A stretch of DNA of 7,828 nt from Lactobacillus delbrueckii (GTDB lineage: Bacteria > Bacillota > Bacilli > Lactobacillales > Lactobacillaceae), in contig SFHY01000056.1 of the NCBI GenBank assembly GCA_004556255.1, forward strand, positions 1-7,828, given 5' to 3'. This document shows positions 1 through 4,526 of the stretch, in pieces. The position numbers and the translations under genes are program-made. Numbering within the stretch: the first letter of the stretch is position 1; the number at the start of each line of letters is the position of its first letter. A model generated the notes under the pieces. It did no database searches. It worked only from the letters and a program-made list of their open reading frames with translations, and had not been told where the DNA came from.

Positions 1-23
1 GCAAACTTCAAAATGATCAAATC

Positions 24-58
24 AGCGTCCTTGAGGCACCCGCCTCAGGGGCGTTTTT
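24..58 (+). terminator. Rho-independent terminator of the gene to the left
   Basis: A 14-bp stem (24-37 with 42-55, three G-U pairs) encloses the 4-base loop ACCC. Its 3' end runs into a T tract (54-58). It lies at the left edge, so it most likely ends a + strand gene outside the window. A TGA at 14-16 could be that gene's stop codon, but too little sequence is present to call it. Confidence 0.8.
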
Positions 59-203
59 CTTTGCCTTTTTGGCCTGCAGATTAAAAGCAAAAGCTGGACT
101 TTTAAGGGAAGGATTTACGGAAAGCAAAGTCTGTCAGCCCTTACCTGGCCTGGAAAGGCGGGAGAAAATTAAATAGTTAAGAAGTTGAAGGAAAGGGTTG
201 TAA

Positions 204-263
204 ATGAGAAAGGAATTAAATAAAATAGGGGCAATTATTGAAAGAAATAAAGTGAAGTCCTAG
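204..263 (+). CDS. Possible 19-codon leader ORF before the dehydrogenase
   Basis: An ATG at 204 is preceded by a purine-rich GGAAAGG (190-196) at good spacing. It opens a 19-codon frame (MRKELNKIGAI...KVKS) that stops with TAG at 261-263, 17 bases before the dehydrogenase ATG. The peptide is basic, with no recognisable domain and no run of one amino acid such as attenuator leaders carry. It may be a chance frame in AT-rich leader sequence. No convincing promoter is visible between the terminator at 24-58 and position 280. The rest of 59-280 shows only a possible interleaved pairing at 97-143, described in the findings. Confidence 0.22.
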   Translation: MRKELNKIGAIIERNKVKS

Positions 264-280
264 AAAAGAAGGTATTCAAG

Positions 281-1327
281 ATGAGAATTGCATGTTACGG
301 CGTTAGGCCGCTGGAAAGAAGCTATTTTGAAAAACTGAACAAGTACAACTACGACTTGAAGCTCATTCCTGAATACTTGAACCGGGAAAATATTACCCAA
401 GCTGCTGACTGTGACGCCGTCCTGGTTCGGGGCAATTGCCTCTGTGACCGGACCAACCTGGAGCAGTTCAAGGACTACGGGATCTCCTGGGTCTTCACCC
501 GGTCAGTCGGCGTGGACCACTTTGACCTGGAAGCTGCTAAAGACTTGGGCATCTCCGTTGCCCGGGTGCCAAACTATTCACCATATGCTGTAGCCAACTT
601 GGCCTTTACTCTGGGCTTGACTTTGTCAAGACACGTTGGTGAAGCTGCCCATCATGTCCATGAACAGGACTTTGGGATGCACCCGGACTACTTCGCAACG
701 GAATTCAACCGTTTGAAGGTCGGCATCTACGGGGCCGGCAAGATCGGGGCAGTTGAAGGCAAGATGTGGCAGGCTCTGGGCGCGGAAGTTTATGCCTATG
801 ACCCATTCCCATCAGACTTCGCTAAGCAATACTGCACTTTTGTAACAGAAGACGAACTGCTGGCAACTTGTGACATTGTTTCCGTTCACGTGCCATACTT
901 CCCAGGCAAGAACGACAAGCTGATGAACGCTGAATTCATCGCTAAGATGAAGGAAGGGGCAGTCTTGATCAACACGGCCCGGGGCGAACTGGCTGATGAA
1001 GCCGCCATCGCCGCTGCTGTCTCTAGCCACCACCTGTCTGGTTACGGTGCTGACGTGGTCTCCAATGAAAAGAAGATCATGGGCCACAATTTTGACTCAG
1101 AAAGCGACGTGCCGGACCAGGAGGTCCAGTCCTTGATGGACCTTTACCCGCGGGTGCTTTTGACTCCGCACATGGGCTCCTTTACTGAACCAGCCCTGGA
1201 AGACATGATCTCCCTGTCATTTAACAATTTCCATAACATGGCCACTGAGGGGGCAGTTGATGCCCGCAATGAAGTCGTGGCTGCACCGGAAAGCTCCACT
1301 TCCGCATCTGAGAAGCTGCGGGCTTAA
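281..1327 (+). CDS. D-isomer-specific 2-hydroxyacid dehydrogenase (NAD-dependent, D-lactate/D-2-hydroxyisocaproate type)
   Basis: The 348-residue protein should interconvert a 2-oxoacid and the D-2-hydroxyacid using NADH in the cytosol. The Rossmann nucleotide site is visible at 149-156 (IYGAGKIG), followed by Asp174 at the end of the second strand (YAYD), which favours NAD over NADP. The family's catalytic Arg, Glu and His are in place as Arg234 (NTARGEL), Glu263 (DVVSNE) and His297 (TPHMGSF). The N-terminal half carries the substrate-domain signatures RSVGVDHFD (74-82) and VPNYSPYAVA (96-105). Length fits the family (about 330-350), with a short polar tail after about residue 330. The ATG has an AAGAAGG ribosome site at 266-272. 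The gene is flanked by terminators and is probably monocistronic. Substrate cannot be fixed from sequence: D-LDH, D-hydroxyisocaproate and VanH-type enzymes are all this fold. Confidence 0.9.
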   Translation: MRIACYGVRPLERSYFEKLNKYNYDLKLIPEYLNRENITQAADCDAVLVRGNCLCDRTNLEQFKDYGISWVFTRSVGVDHFDLEAAKDLGISVARVPNYSPYAVANLAFTLGLTLSRHVGEAAHHVHEQDFGMHPDYFATEFNRLKVGIYGAGKIGAVEGKMWQALGAEVYAYDPFPSDFAKQYCTFVTEDELLATCDIVSVHVPYFPGKNDKLMNAEFIAKMKEGAVLINTARGELADEAAIAAAVSSHHLSGYGADVVSNEKKIMGHNFDSESDVPDQEVQSLMDLYPRVLLTPHMGSFTEPALEDMISLSFNNFHNMATEGAVDARNEVVAAPESSTSASEKLRA

Positions 1328-1335
1328 TAAATTAA

Positions 1336-1365
1336 GGTTCTGGCTCTTTGCCAGAGCCTTTTTTT
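1336..1365 (+). terminator. Terminator of the dehydrogenase gene
   Basis: A 9-bp stem (GGTTCTGGC at 1336-1344 with GCCAGAGCC at 1350-1358, one G-U pair) has a 5-base loop. Seven T follow (1359-1365). It starts 8 bases after the stop codon. Confidence 0.9.
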
Positions 1366-1426
1366 ACGGAAAAATTGCCGGATGTTAAAAAACTGCAAAA
1401 ACTTGTTAAAGAAACTGCAAACGGTC

Positions 1427-1459
1427 TGTAAATTTCTTGTAACACTCATCGGCTATGAT
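1427..1459 (+). promoter_or_regulatory. WalR-type box plus -10 of the first NlpC/P60 gene
   Basis: The direct repeat TGTAAA-N5-TGTAAC occupies 1427-1443. It matches the established WalR (YycF) consensus TGTWAH-N5-TGTWAH in every defined base. The likely -10 is TATGAT (1454-1459), starting after a gap of exactly 10 bases, so the repeat covers the -35 position as is usual for OmpR-family activators. An alternative reading is TTGTAA (1437-1442), 16-base spacer, TATAAG (1459-1464). Confidence 0.8.
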
Positions 1460-1496
1460 ATAAGCATCGAGAAAAGAGAAAGAGAGTTACAACGTA

Positions 1497-1970
1497 ATGA
1501 AGCAGTTTAAGCAGATCTTAGTAAAATTGACCTTAGCCCTGGCCCTGGTTGTGCCAATCGCCATGCAGGCAAACAGCCACCAGGCCCAGGCAGCCAGTGT
1601 GACGACCAAGCGGAACAAGGTCGTATCCTTGGCCAAGAAGCAAGTTGGCAAGCGCTATGTTTACGGCGCTACCGGCCCTTACAACTTTGACTGCTCAGGC
1701 TTGACCCAGTACGTTTTCAAGAAGGCGATCAAGAAGTCCCTTACCCGGACCACCTACACCCAGGTAAAGAAGGGCAAGACCGTTAAGGTTTCAACTGCCA
1801 AGCTGAAGAAGGGTGACCTGCTCTTCTGGGGTTCCAAGTCTTCCCCATACCACGTTGGGATTTACGTGGGCGGCGGCCAGTACGTGCACGCGGCTACTCC
1901 AAGCCAAGGCGTCCGCAAGCAGTACTTGAGCTCCTACTTCTGGCCATCAACCGCTAAGCGGGTCATCTAA
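1497..1970 (+). CDS. Secreted NlpC/P60 peptidoglycan endopeptidase, minimal form
   Basis: This 157-residue protein is a signal peptide plus one catalytic domain. The n-region is MKQFKQILVK, followed by a hydrophobic core and an AQA signal-peptidase site (Ala30-Gln31-Ala32). The NlpC/P60 domain spans roughly 38-157 and keeps the catalytic set Cys66 (FDCSGL), His119 (YHVGIY) and His131 (YVHAAT). The family cuts gamma-D-Glu-diamino-acid bonds in peptidoglycan stem peptides outside the membrane. Unlike the four paralogues downstream, it has no N-terminal wall-binding-like domain. The ATG follows a purine-rich but weak ribosome site (AAAGAGAG, 1479-1486). It has its own WalR-box promoter and its own terminator. 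The last third is nearly identical at DNA level to the next gene, which suggests recent duplication or gene conversion. Confidence 0.93.
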   Translation: MKQFKQILVKLTLALALVVPIAMQANSHQAQAASVTTKRNKVVSLAKKQVGKRYVYGATGPYNFDCSGLTQYVFKKAIKKSLTRTTYTQVKKGKTVKVSTAKLKKGDLLFWGSKSSPYHVGIYVGGGQYVHAATPSQGVRKQYLSSYFWPSTAKRVI

Positions 1971-2013
1971 TTTATCATTACCTGCTAAAATTACGATAAT
2001 AACGATAAAAAAG

Positions 2014-2046
2014 AAGGTCAGCGCGGCAAAAAACGCTGGCCTTTTT
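2014..2046 (+). terminator. Terminator of the first NlpC/P60 gene
   Basis: A 10-bp stem (AAGGTCAGCG at 2014-2023 with CGCTGGCCTT at 2034-2043, one G-U pair) has a 10-base A-rich loop. A T tract to 2046 follows. Confidence 0.9.
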
Positions 2047-2082
2047 AAATTGGACTTAATTTTAACAATCTAGTATTCCTTT

Positions 2083-2115
2083 TGTAACATTTTTGTAACA
2101 TTGGTGACCTATTAT
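2083..2115 (+). promoter_or_regulatory. WalR-type box plus -10 of the second NlpC/P60 gene
   Basis: The direct repeat TGTAAC-ATTTT-TGTAAC at 2083-2099 is a full match to TGTWAH-N5-TGTWAH. The -10 is TATTAT (2110-2115), again starting after exactly 10 bases. Confidence 0.85.
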
Positions 2116-2156
2116 AGAACCTGCGTAAAAATCAGAATAGAAAAGGATATCAAGTT

Positions 2157-2939
2157 TTGAAGTTCAAGAGTTTATTAGTCAAAGTTTTAATGGCCCTGGC
2201 CCTGGTCGCACCTGTTGCCGCCAGCGCCCAAGCTCCGGCCGCCCAGGCAGCGACTGTTAAGGCGGTTAACAAGCAGGTTGTGGTCAACTATGTGTCTGGC
2301 TACAGCGTTAAGGCCTGGAAGAATTACAAGGTTAAGCTTGGCGCGGCCAACGACACTGGCATCAGCTTCAAGCACGGGACTACTTTGACGGTGGTCGGCG
2401 AAGTTAAGTACAAGAAGCAAACCTGGTACAAGATCGCTGACAACGAATGGATTCTGGCTTCTTACACTTTGAGTCCTAAAGCCTGGGCCAAGAAGGCAGC
2501 AGCTGCTAAGAGGGCTGCTGCTAAGGCAGCTAAGAAGGCTGCGGCAGCCAAGAAGGTATCTAAGAGCAAGAAGACCAAGCAAAACAAGGTTGTTGCTCTG
2601 GCCAAGGCCCAAGTGGGCAAGCCTTACGTTTGGGGCGCCACTGGTCCTTACAGCTTTGACTGCTCCGGCTTGACCAGCTACGTTTACGGCCACGCTCTGG
2701 GCAAGTACATCACCCGGACTACTTACACGCAAGTGCACCAAGGCAAGACGGTTGCTGTTTCTACGGCAACTTTGAAGAAGGGGGACCTGCTTTTCTGGGG
2801 TTCCAAGTCTTCACCGTACCACGTGGGGATTTACGTGGGCGGCGGCAAGTTTGTTCACGCGGCTACTCCAAGCCAGGGCGTGATCAAGCAGAGCCTGAGC
2901 TACTACTTCTGGCCATCAACTGCCAAGCGCTTGATTTAA
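2157..2939 (+). CDS. Secreted NlpC/P60 endopeptidase with N-terminal SH3/SLAP-like domain
   Basis: The 260-residue protein starts at TTG (2157), supported by AAAAGGA at 2141-2147 with a 9-base spacer. The encoded n-region MKFKSLLVKV also matches that of the previous paralogue; the next in-frame ATG would cut into the signal peptide. Order: signal peptide with AQA site (29-31); an SH3- or SLAP-like domain, about 38-105, with signature TWYKIADNEWIL (89-100); a strongly basic Ala/Lys linker (108-142); NlpC/P60 domain (144-260) with Cys169, His222 and His234. The first domain and the cationic linker probably hold the enzyme in the wall; this is inferred. It is monocistronic between its own WalR-box promoter and a palindromic terminator. 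Confidence 0.93.
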   Translation: MKFKSLLVKVLMALALVAPVAASAQAPAAQAATVKAVNKQVVVNYVSGYSVKAWKNYKVKLGAANDTGISFKHGTTLTVVGEVKYKKQTWYKIADNEWILASYTLSPKAWAKKAAAAKRAAAKAAKKAAAAKKVSKSKKTKQNKVVALAKAQVGKPYVWGATGPYSFDCSGLTSYVYGHALGKYITRTTYTQVHQGKTVAVSTATLKKGDLLFWGSKSSPYHVGIYVGGGKFVHAATPSQGVIKQSLSYYFWPSTAKRLI

Positions 2940-2959
2940 GCGAGAAATATCCTTTATAT

Positions 2960-2985
2960 AGGACGCCAGCTGGCGTCCTTTTTCT
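2960..2985 (+). terminator. Palindromic terminator of the second NlpC/P60 gene
   Basis: A perfect 20-base palindrome (2960-2979) forms an 8-bp stem with an AGCT loop. It is followed by TTTT and more pyrimidines. Confidence 0.9.
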
Positions 2986-3022
2986 TTTGCCTTTTGCTAT
3001 TAAAAAACAACTGTATTTTTTC

Positions 3023-3055
3023 TGTAACCTTTCTGTAACAAAACTTGCTTACACT
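3023..3055 (+). promoter_or_regulatory. WalR-type box plus -10 of the third NlpC/P60 gene
   Basis: The direct repeat TGTAAC-CTTTC-TGTAAC at 3023-3039 is a full match to the WalR consensus. The -10 candidate is TACACT (3050-3055), once more after exactly 10 bases. The poor -10 and the absence of a -35 fit a promoter that depends on an activator. Confidence 0.82.
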
Positions 3056-3092
3056 AGAAAAAGCGAATTCAATTTAGGAGAAAACAGTTATA

Positions 3093-3806
3093 ATGAAGCG
3101 GAAATTCAGTTTAGTCCTTTTACTGCTGGCAGCTTGGCTGGGCGGGGCGCAACCGGCCTACGCGGCAACCGACAGCCAGGACAGCAATATTACGATCGTG
3201 AAGAAGACCCGGGTAGCCTACAATAAGGGTAACAAGGTCAACACCTGGACTACTTACGGGGCCGGCAAGAAATTGGCTGGCCAGGTTAAGTCCGGCTACA
3301 AGTTCACGGCCACGGGCCAGGCCCAGTACAAGGGGCGGACCTGGTACCAGATCAAGGACAACAAGTGGATTCTGGGGACTAACACGGTCACGACTAAGAA
3401 GTACGCTTCAATTAAGGCAGCTGCGGCTAAGACGGCTAAGCAGAATAAAGTTGTTAAGCTGGCTAAGGCGCAAGTCGGCAAGGCTTACGTCTGGGGGGCA
3501 ACAGGCCCTTACAGTTTTGACTGCTCGGGCTTGACCATGTACGTGTACAAGAAGGCAACTGGCTTGTCAATGCCGCACTACTCAGTCAGCCAGCTCTACT
3601 ACGGCAAGGCGGTATCAACCAAGAAGCTGGCTAAGGGGGACCTGCTCTTCTTTGGTTCTAAGTCAGCTCCGCACCACGTGGGGATTTACGTGGGCGGAGG
3701 CAAGTTCGTCCACGCTTCCAGCCCGACGGTTGGGGTGATCAAGTCTAAGGTCAGCACGAACCGCTCCAGTGCTTTCTACCCATCCAGCGCGCGGAGAGTA
3801 ATTTAA
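3093..3806 (+). CDS. Secreted NlpC/P60 endopeptidase with N-terminal SH3/SLAP-like domain, divergent active-site loop
   Basis: The 237-residue protein has a signal peptide ending at AYA (22-24). An SH3/SLAP-like domain follows, about 33-100, with signature TWYQIKDNKWIL (83-94). After a short Ala/Lys linker (108-118) comes the NlpC/P60 domain with Cys144, His195 and His207. After the catalytic Cys helix it reads LSMPHYSVSQLYYG, where its four neighbours carry a T/S-rich loop ending in QV, so its substrate groove may differ. The C-terminus also differs (SSAFYPSSARRVI). The ATG has TAGGAG at 3075-3080. It has its own WalR-box promoter but no terminator before the RNA promoter at 3821, so the terminator at 3898-3918 probably serves it too. 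Confidence 0.92.
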   Translation: MKRKFSLVLLLLAAWLGGAQPAYAATDSQDSNITIVKKTRVAYNKGNKVNTWTTYGAGKKLAGQVKSGYKFTATGQAQYKGRTWYQIKDNKWILGTNTVTTKKYASIKAAAAKTAKQNKVVKLAKAQVGKAYVWGATGPYSFDCSGLTMYVYKKATGLSMPHYSVSQLYYGKAVSTKKLAKGDLLFFGSKSAPHHVGIYVGGGKFVHASSPTVGVIKSKVSTNRSSAFYPSSARRVI

Positions 3807-3820
3807 GACGTGTTCTTATC

Positions 3821-3849
3821 TTGCATTTTTCCGCCAGTCTAAGTAGAAT
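3821..3849 (+). promoter_or_regulatory. Promoter of small-RNA unit R1
   Basis: TTGCAT (3821-3826), a 17-base spacer, then TAGAAT (3844-3849). The same layout recurs in R2 and R3, with part of the spacer also conserved. Confidence 0.8.
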
Positions 3850-3855
3850 GAACTT

Positions 3856-3918
3856 GAGCCGGTGACGGCCAATTTAAAGTTTTTGGTTTTTATTTAGCCG
3901 TCGTTACGACGGTTTTTT
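3856..3918 (+). ncRNA. Small-RNA unit R1 (about 63 nt), first of three tandem copies
   Basis: The predicted transcript starts at the conserved core GAGCCGGTGACGGCCAATT (3856-3874), which can fold as GCCG-GTGA-CGGC with a GNRA-type loop. An AU-rich spacer follows. The terminator is CCGTCG-TTA-CGACGG (3898-3912) plus six T. No ORF of note lies on +. The core, terminator and promoter recur in R2 and R3, which argues that the RNA itself is selected. R1 lacks the extra 5' hairpin of R2. Its 3' end is identical to a stretch complementary to the end of the small convergent ORF at 4055-4234, so it could act on that mRNA in trans. I recognise no named RNA family. Confidence 0.65.
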
Positions 3919-3936
3919 GTTTGCCAGTAACTTTGC

Positions 3937-3965
3937 TTGCATTTTTCCGCTAAACTGCGTAAAAT
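3937..3965 (+). promoter_or_regulatory. Promoter of small-RNA unit R2
   Basis: TTGCAT (3937-3942), 17-base spacer, TAAAAT (3960-3965). The spacer ends AAACTGCG, as in R3. Confidence 0.82.
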
Positions 3966-3971
3966 AGGCAA

Positions 3972-4080
3972 TAGAAAAAGGACAGGTGCTGGAACACCTA
4001 TCCTTTCATTGATCGAGCCGGTGACGGCCAATTTCAAAAAATTATTTTTTTCTATTAGCCGTCGTTACGACGGTTTTTTT
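3972..4080 (+). ncRNA. Small-RNA unit R2, candidate antisense antitoxin RNA (about 109 nt)
   Basis: The predicted start is about 3972. A 5' hairpin comes first (3977-3988 with 3995-4006, loop CTGGAA). The shared core is at 4015-4033, then an AU-rich spacer, then terminator CCGTCG-TTA-CGACGG (4059-4073) with seven T. On the opposite strand the same DNA holds the last nine codons, the stop and the probable terminator of the small hydrophobic peptide gene. The RNA would therefore be antisense to the 3' end of that mRNA along its whole length. Such 3' overlap is the arrangement of txpA/RatA and bsrG/SR4 type I systems. Function is inferred from layout. Confidence 0.7.
3975..4006 (-). terminator. 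Terminator of the small convergent peptide gene
   Basis: Read on the minus strand, a 12-bp stem with one G-U pair and the loop TTCCAG is followed by five T. On + the same hairpin has a C-A mismatch and no good T tract, so it works as a terminator mainly for the minus-strand transcript. It lies about 50 bases after that gene's stop codon, inside R2. Confidence 0.75.
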
Positions 4081-4234
4081 GTTCCCGCAATTTCTTGCGA
4101 AGAACATCCACCCAGTCGATTAGCAGGCAGAGAGTCTTTACCGTGGCGACACAGCTCATCAAGAGCAAATTGGTCATGTCCACAAGCAGTTTCAATCCGC
4201 CCACCGTCCAGATTAACTGAGCCAGCAGGCTCAT
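4055..4234 (-). CDS. Small hydrophobic peptide with basic tail, candidate type I toxin (59 aa)
   Basis: The ATG is at 4234-4232 and the TAA ends at 4055. The peptide begins MSLLAQLIWTVGG. A long hydrophobic or amphipathic stretch follows (about 2-42, interrupted by Lys15, Asp19, Lys33 and Asp40), then Trp41, then the very basic tail RKKLREQKNRRNDG (46-59). An AAAGGAG ribosome site lies 10 bases upstream, but it sits in a stable hairpin. An extended -10 promoter, a leader ORF and a terminator complete the gene. The small antisense RNA R2 covers its 3' end. These traits together are typical of membrane-acting type I toxins such as TxpA (also 59 residues) or BsrG. I see no convincing match to Fst, Ldr, TxpA or Lpt sequences. 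Toxicity is inferred; a bacteriocin-like or regulatory peptide is possible. Confidence 0.6.
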   Translation of the reverse strand: MSLLAQLIWTVGGLKLLVDMTNLLLMSCVATVKTLCLLIDWVDVLRKKLREQKNRRNDG

Positions 4235-4235
4235 T

Positions 4236-4292
4236 TTACGGTGGCTCCTTTCCGTAATGATAGGAAGGAGCCAATGAGAAGATCAAAGGCAT
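4236..4292 (-). CDS. 18-codon leader ORF coupled to the small peptide gene
   Basis: An ATG at 4292-4290 (or the in-frame GTG just before it) follows GGAGG (4302-4298) with a 5-base spacer, a better-exposed ribosome site than that of the next gene. The frame encodes MPLIFSLAPSYHYGKEPP and stops with TAA at 4238-4236. One base separates this from the next ATG. Ribosomes reading it pass through the hairpin that hides the next Shine-Dalgarno sequence. Translational coupling, as in mok/hok, is the likely role. It has no recognisable domain. Confidence 0.45.
   Translation of the reverse strand: MPLIFSLAPSYHYGKEPP
4242..4273 (-). promoter_or_regulatory. Hairpin sequestering the Shine-Dalgarno of the small peptide gene
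   Basis: On the minus strand TGGCTCCTTCC (4273-4263) pairs with GGAAAGGAGCCA (4253-4242), leaving one bulged A. This gives about 11 bp with a 9-base loop. The whole AAAGGAG ribosome site lies in the 3' arm. Translation should be off unless a passing ribosome, processing or a trans-acting factor opens the stem. Hidden ribosome sites are a known trait of type I toxin mRNAs. Confidence 0.7.
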
Positions 4293-4297
4293 CACTC

Positions 4298-4309
4298 CCT
4301 CCGTAGAGG
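4298..4309 (-). promoter_or_regulatory. Small UACG-loop hairpin at the leader ORF ribosome site
   Basis: CCTC-TACG-GAGG on the minus strand forms a 4-bp stem closed by a UNCG-class tetraloop. Its 3' arm is part of the leader ORF's ribosome site. It may stabilise the 5' end of the mRNA or tune leader translation. Confidence 0.4.
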
Positions 4310-4336
4310 CCGACACCGTTATGCTCAATCGGGAAT

Positions 4337-4345
4337 ATTATAGCA
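4337..4345 (-). promoter_or_regulatory. Extended -10 promoter of the small peptide gene
   Basis: On the minus strand TGCTATAAT combines an extended TGn with a consensus TATAAT (4342-4337). The -35 position (about 4360-4365, AGCACT) is poor, as extended -10 promoters tolerate. The predicted start near 4330 gives a leader of about 95 bases before the peptide ATG. Confidence 0.7.
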
Positions 4346-4362
4346 CGTGTGTTTGGTGGAGT

Positions 4363-4378
4363 GCTAGTATTTACTAGC
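4363..4378. promoter_or_regulatory. Perfect dyad, candidate operator
   Basis: GCTAGTA-TT-TACTAGC is a perfect 7+7 inverted repeat. It overlaps the -35 position of the minus-strand peptide promoter and lies 8 bases before the -35 of RNA unit R3, between two divergent promoters. It has no T tract, so it is not a terminator. It does not match the LexA pattern. A repressor site is plausible but unproven. Confidence 0.4.
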
Positions 4379-4386
4379 GACTTTGC

Positions 4387-4415
4387 TTGCTATTTTCTCT
4401 CAAACTGCGTAGAAT
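4387..4415 (+). promoter_or_regulatory. Promoter of small-RNA unit R3
   Basis: TTGCTA (4387-4392), 17-base spacer, TAGAAT (4410-4415). The spacer ends AAACTGCG as in R2. Confidence 0.78.
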
Positions 4416-4421
4416 AAATTT

Positions 4422-4510
4422 ATGCTGGTTACACCCATAATTGAGCCGGTGACGGCCAATTAAAAATATTATTTCAATTTCAATTTAGTCGTCCTTGCGA
4501 CGGCTTTTTT
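4422..4510 (+). ncRNA. Small-RNA unit R3 (about 89 nt), third tandem copy
   Basis: The core GAGCCGGTGACGGCCAATT (4443-4461) is identical to R1 and R2. The terminator has diverged to GTCGTC-CTTGC-GACGGC (4488-4504) plus six T, but the changes keep the stem paired (G-U becomes G-C, C-G becomes U-G). The 5' part (TGCTGGTTACACCC, 4423-4436) resembles the R2 hairpin loop region (GTGCTGGAACACC) but no longer forms a long stem. It therefore looks like a copy that once faced its own peptide gene and lost it. Confidence 0.62.
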
Positions 4511-4526
4511 GTTCCACTAGGACAAG
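4485..4526 (-). pseudogene. Remnant tail of a second small-peptide gene opposite R3
   Basis: On the minus strand the frame matching the end of the 59-residue peptide reads EQKSRRKDD then TAA, against EQKNRRNDG in the intact gene. It is closed upstream by an in-frame TAG at 4529-4527 and has no start. It may be a decayed second toxin, or only the coding shadow of the conserved RNA terminator. Confidence 0.3.

Noticed and set aside
2187..2741. A 184-codon minus-strand frame
   Set aside because: Antisense shadow of an NlpC/P60 gene; Leu/Ser-rich composition expected from the opposite strand, with no ribosome site identified.
2987..3226. A 79-codon + strand frame overlapping the third NlpC/P60 gene
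   Set aside because: It starts in the preceding terminator region, crosses the WalR box and is out of frame with a well-supported gene.
4055..4234. Fst/Ldr or Lpt family toxin
   Set aside because: Architecture is similar but the peptide is longer (59 residues) and lacks the Fst-type proline-containing membrane segment and acidic tail. The tail here is basic.
3937..4257. A 106-codon + strand frame through the RNA units
   Set aside because: It begins at a TTG inside the R2 -35, runs through a promoter, hairpins and a terminator, and has no ribosome site. The minus-strand peptide gene explains the region better.
3821..4510. CRISPR array
   Set aside because: Only three copies, unequal spacing and lengths, each with promoter and terminator. 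No spacer-repeat regularity and no cas genes.
3821..4510. Riboswitches controlling downstream genes
   Set aside because: No gene follows R1 or R3 directly on the same strand, and a separate terminator and promoter precede the next gene. Independent small RNAs fit better.
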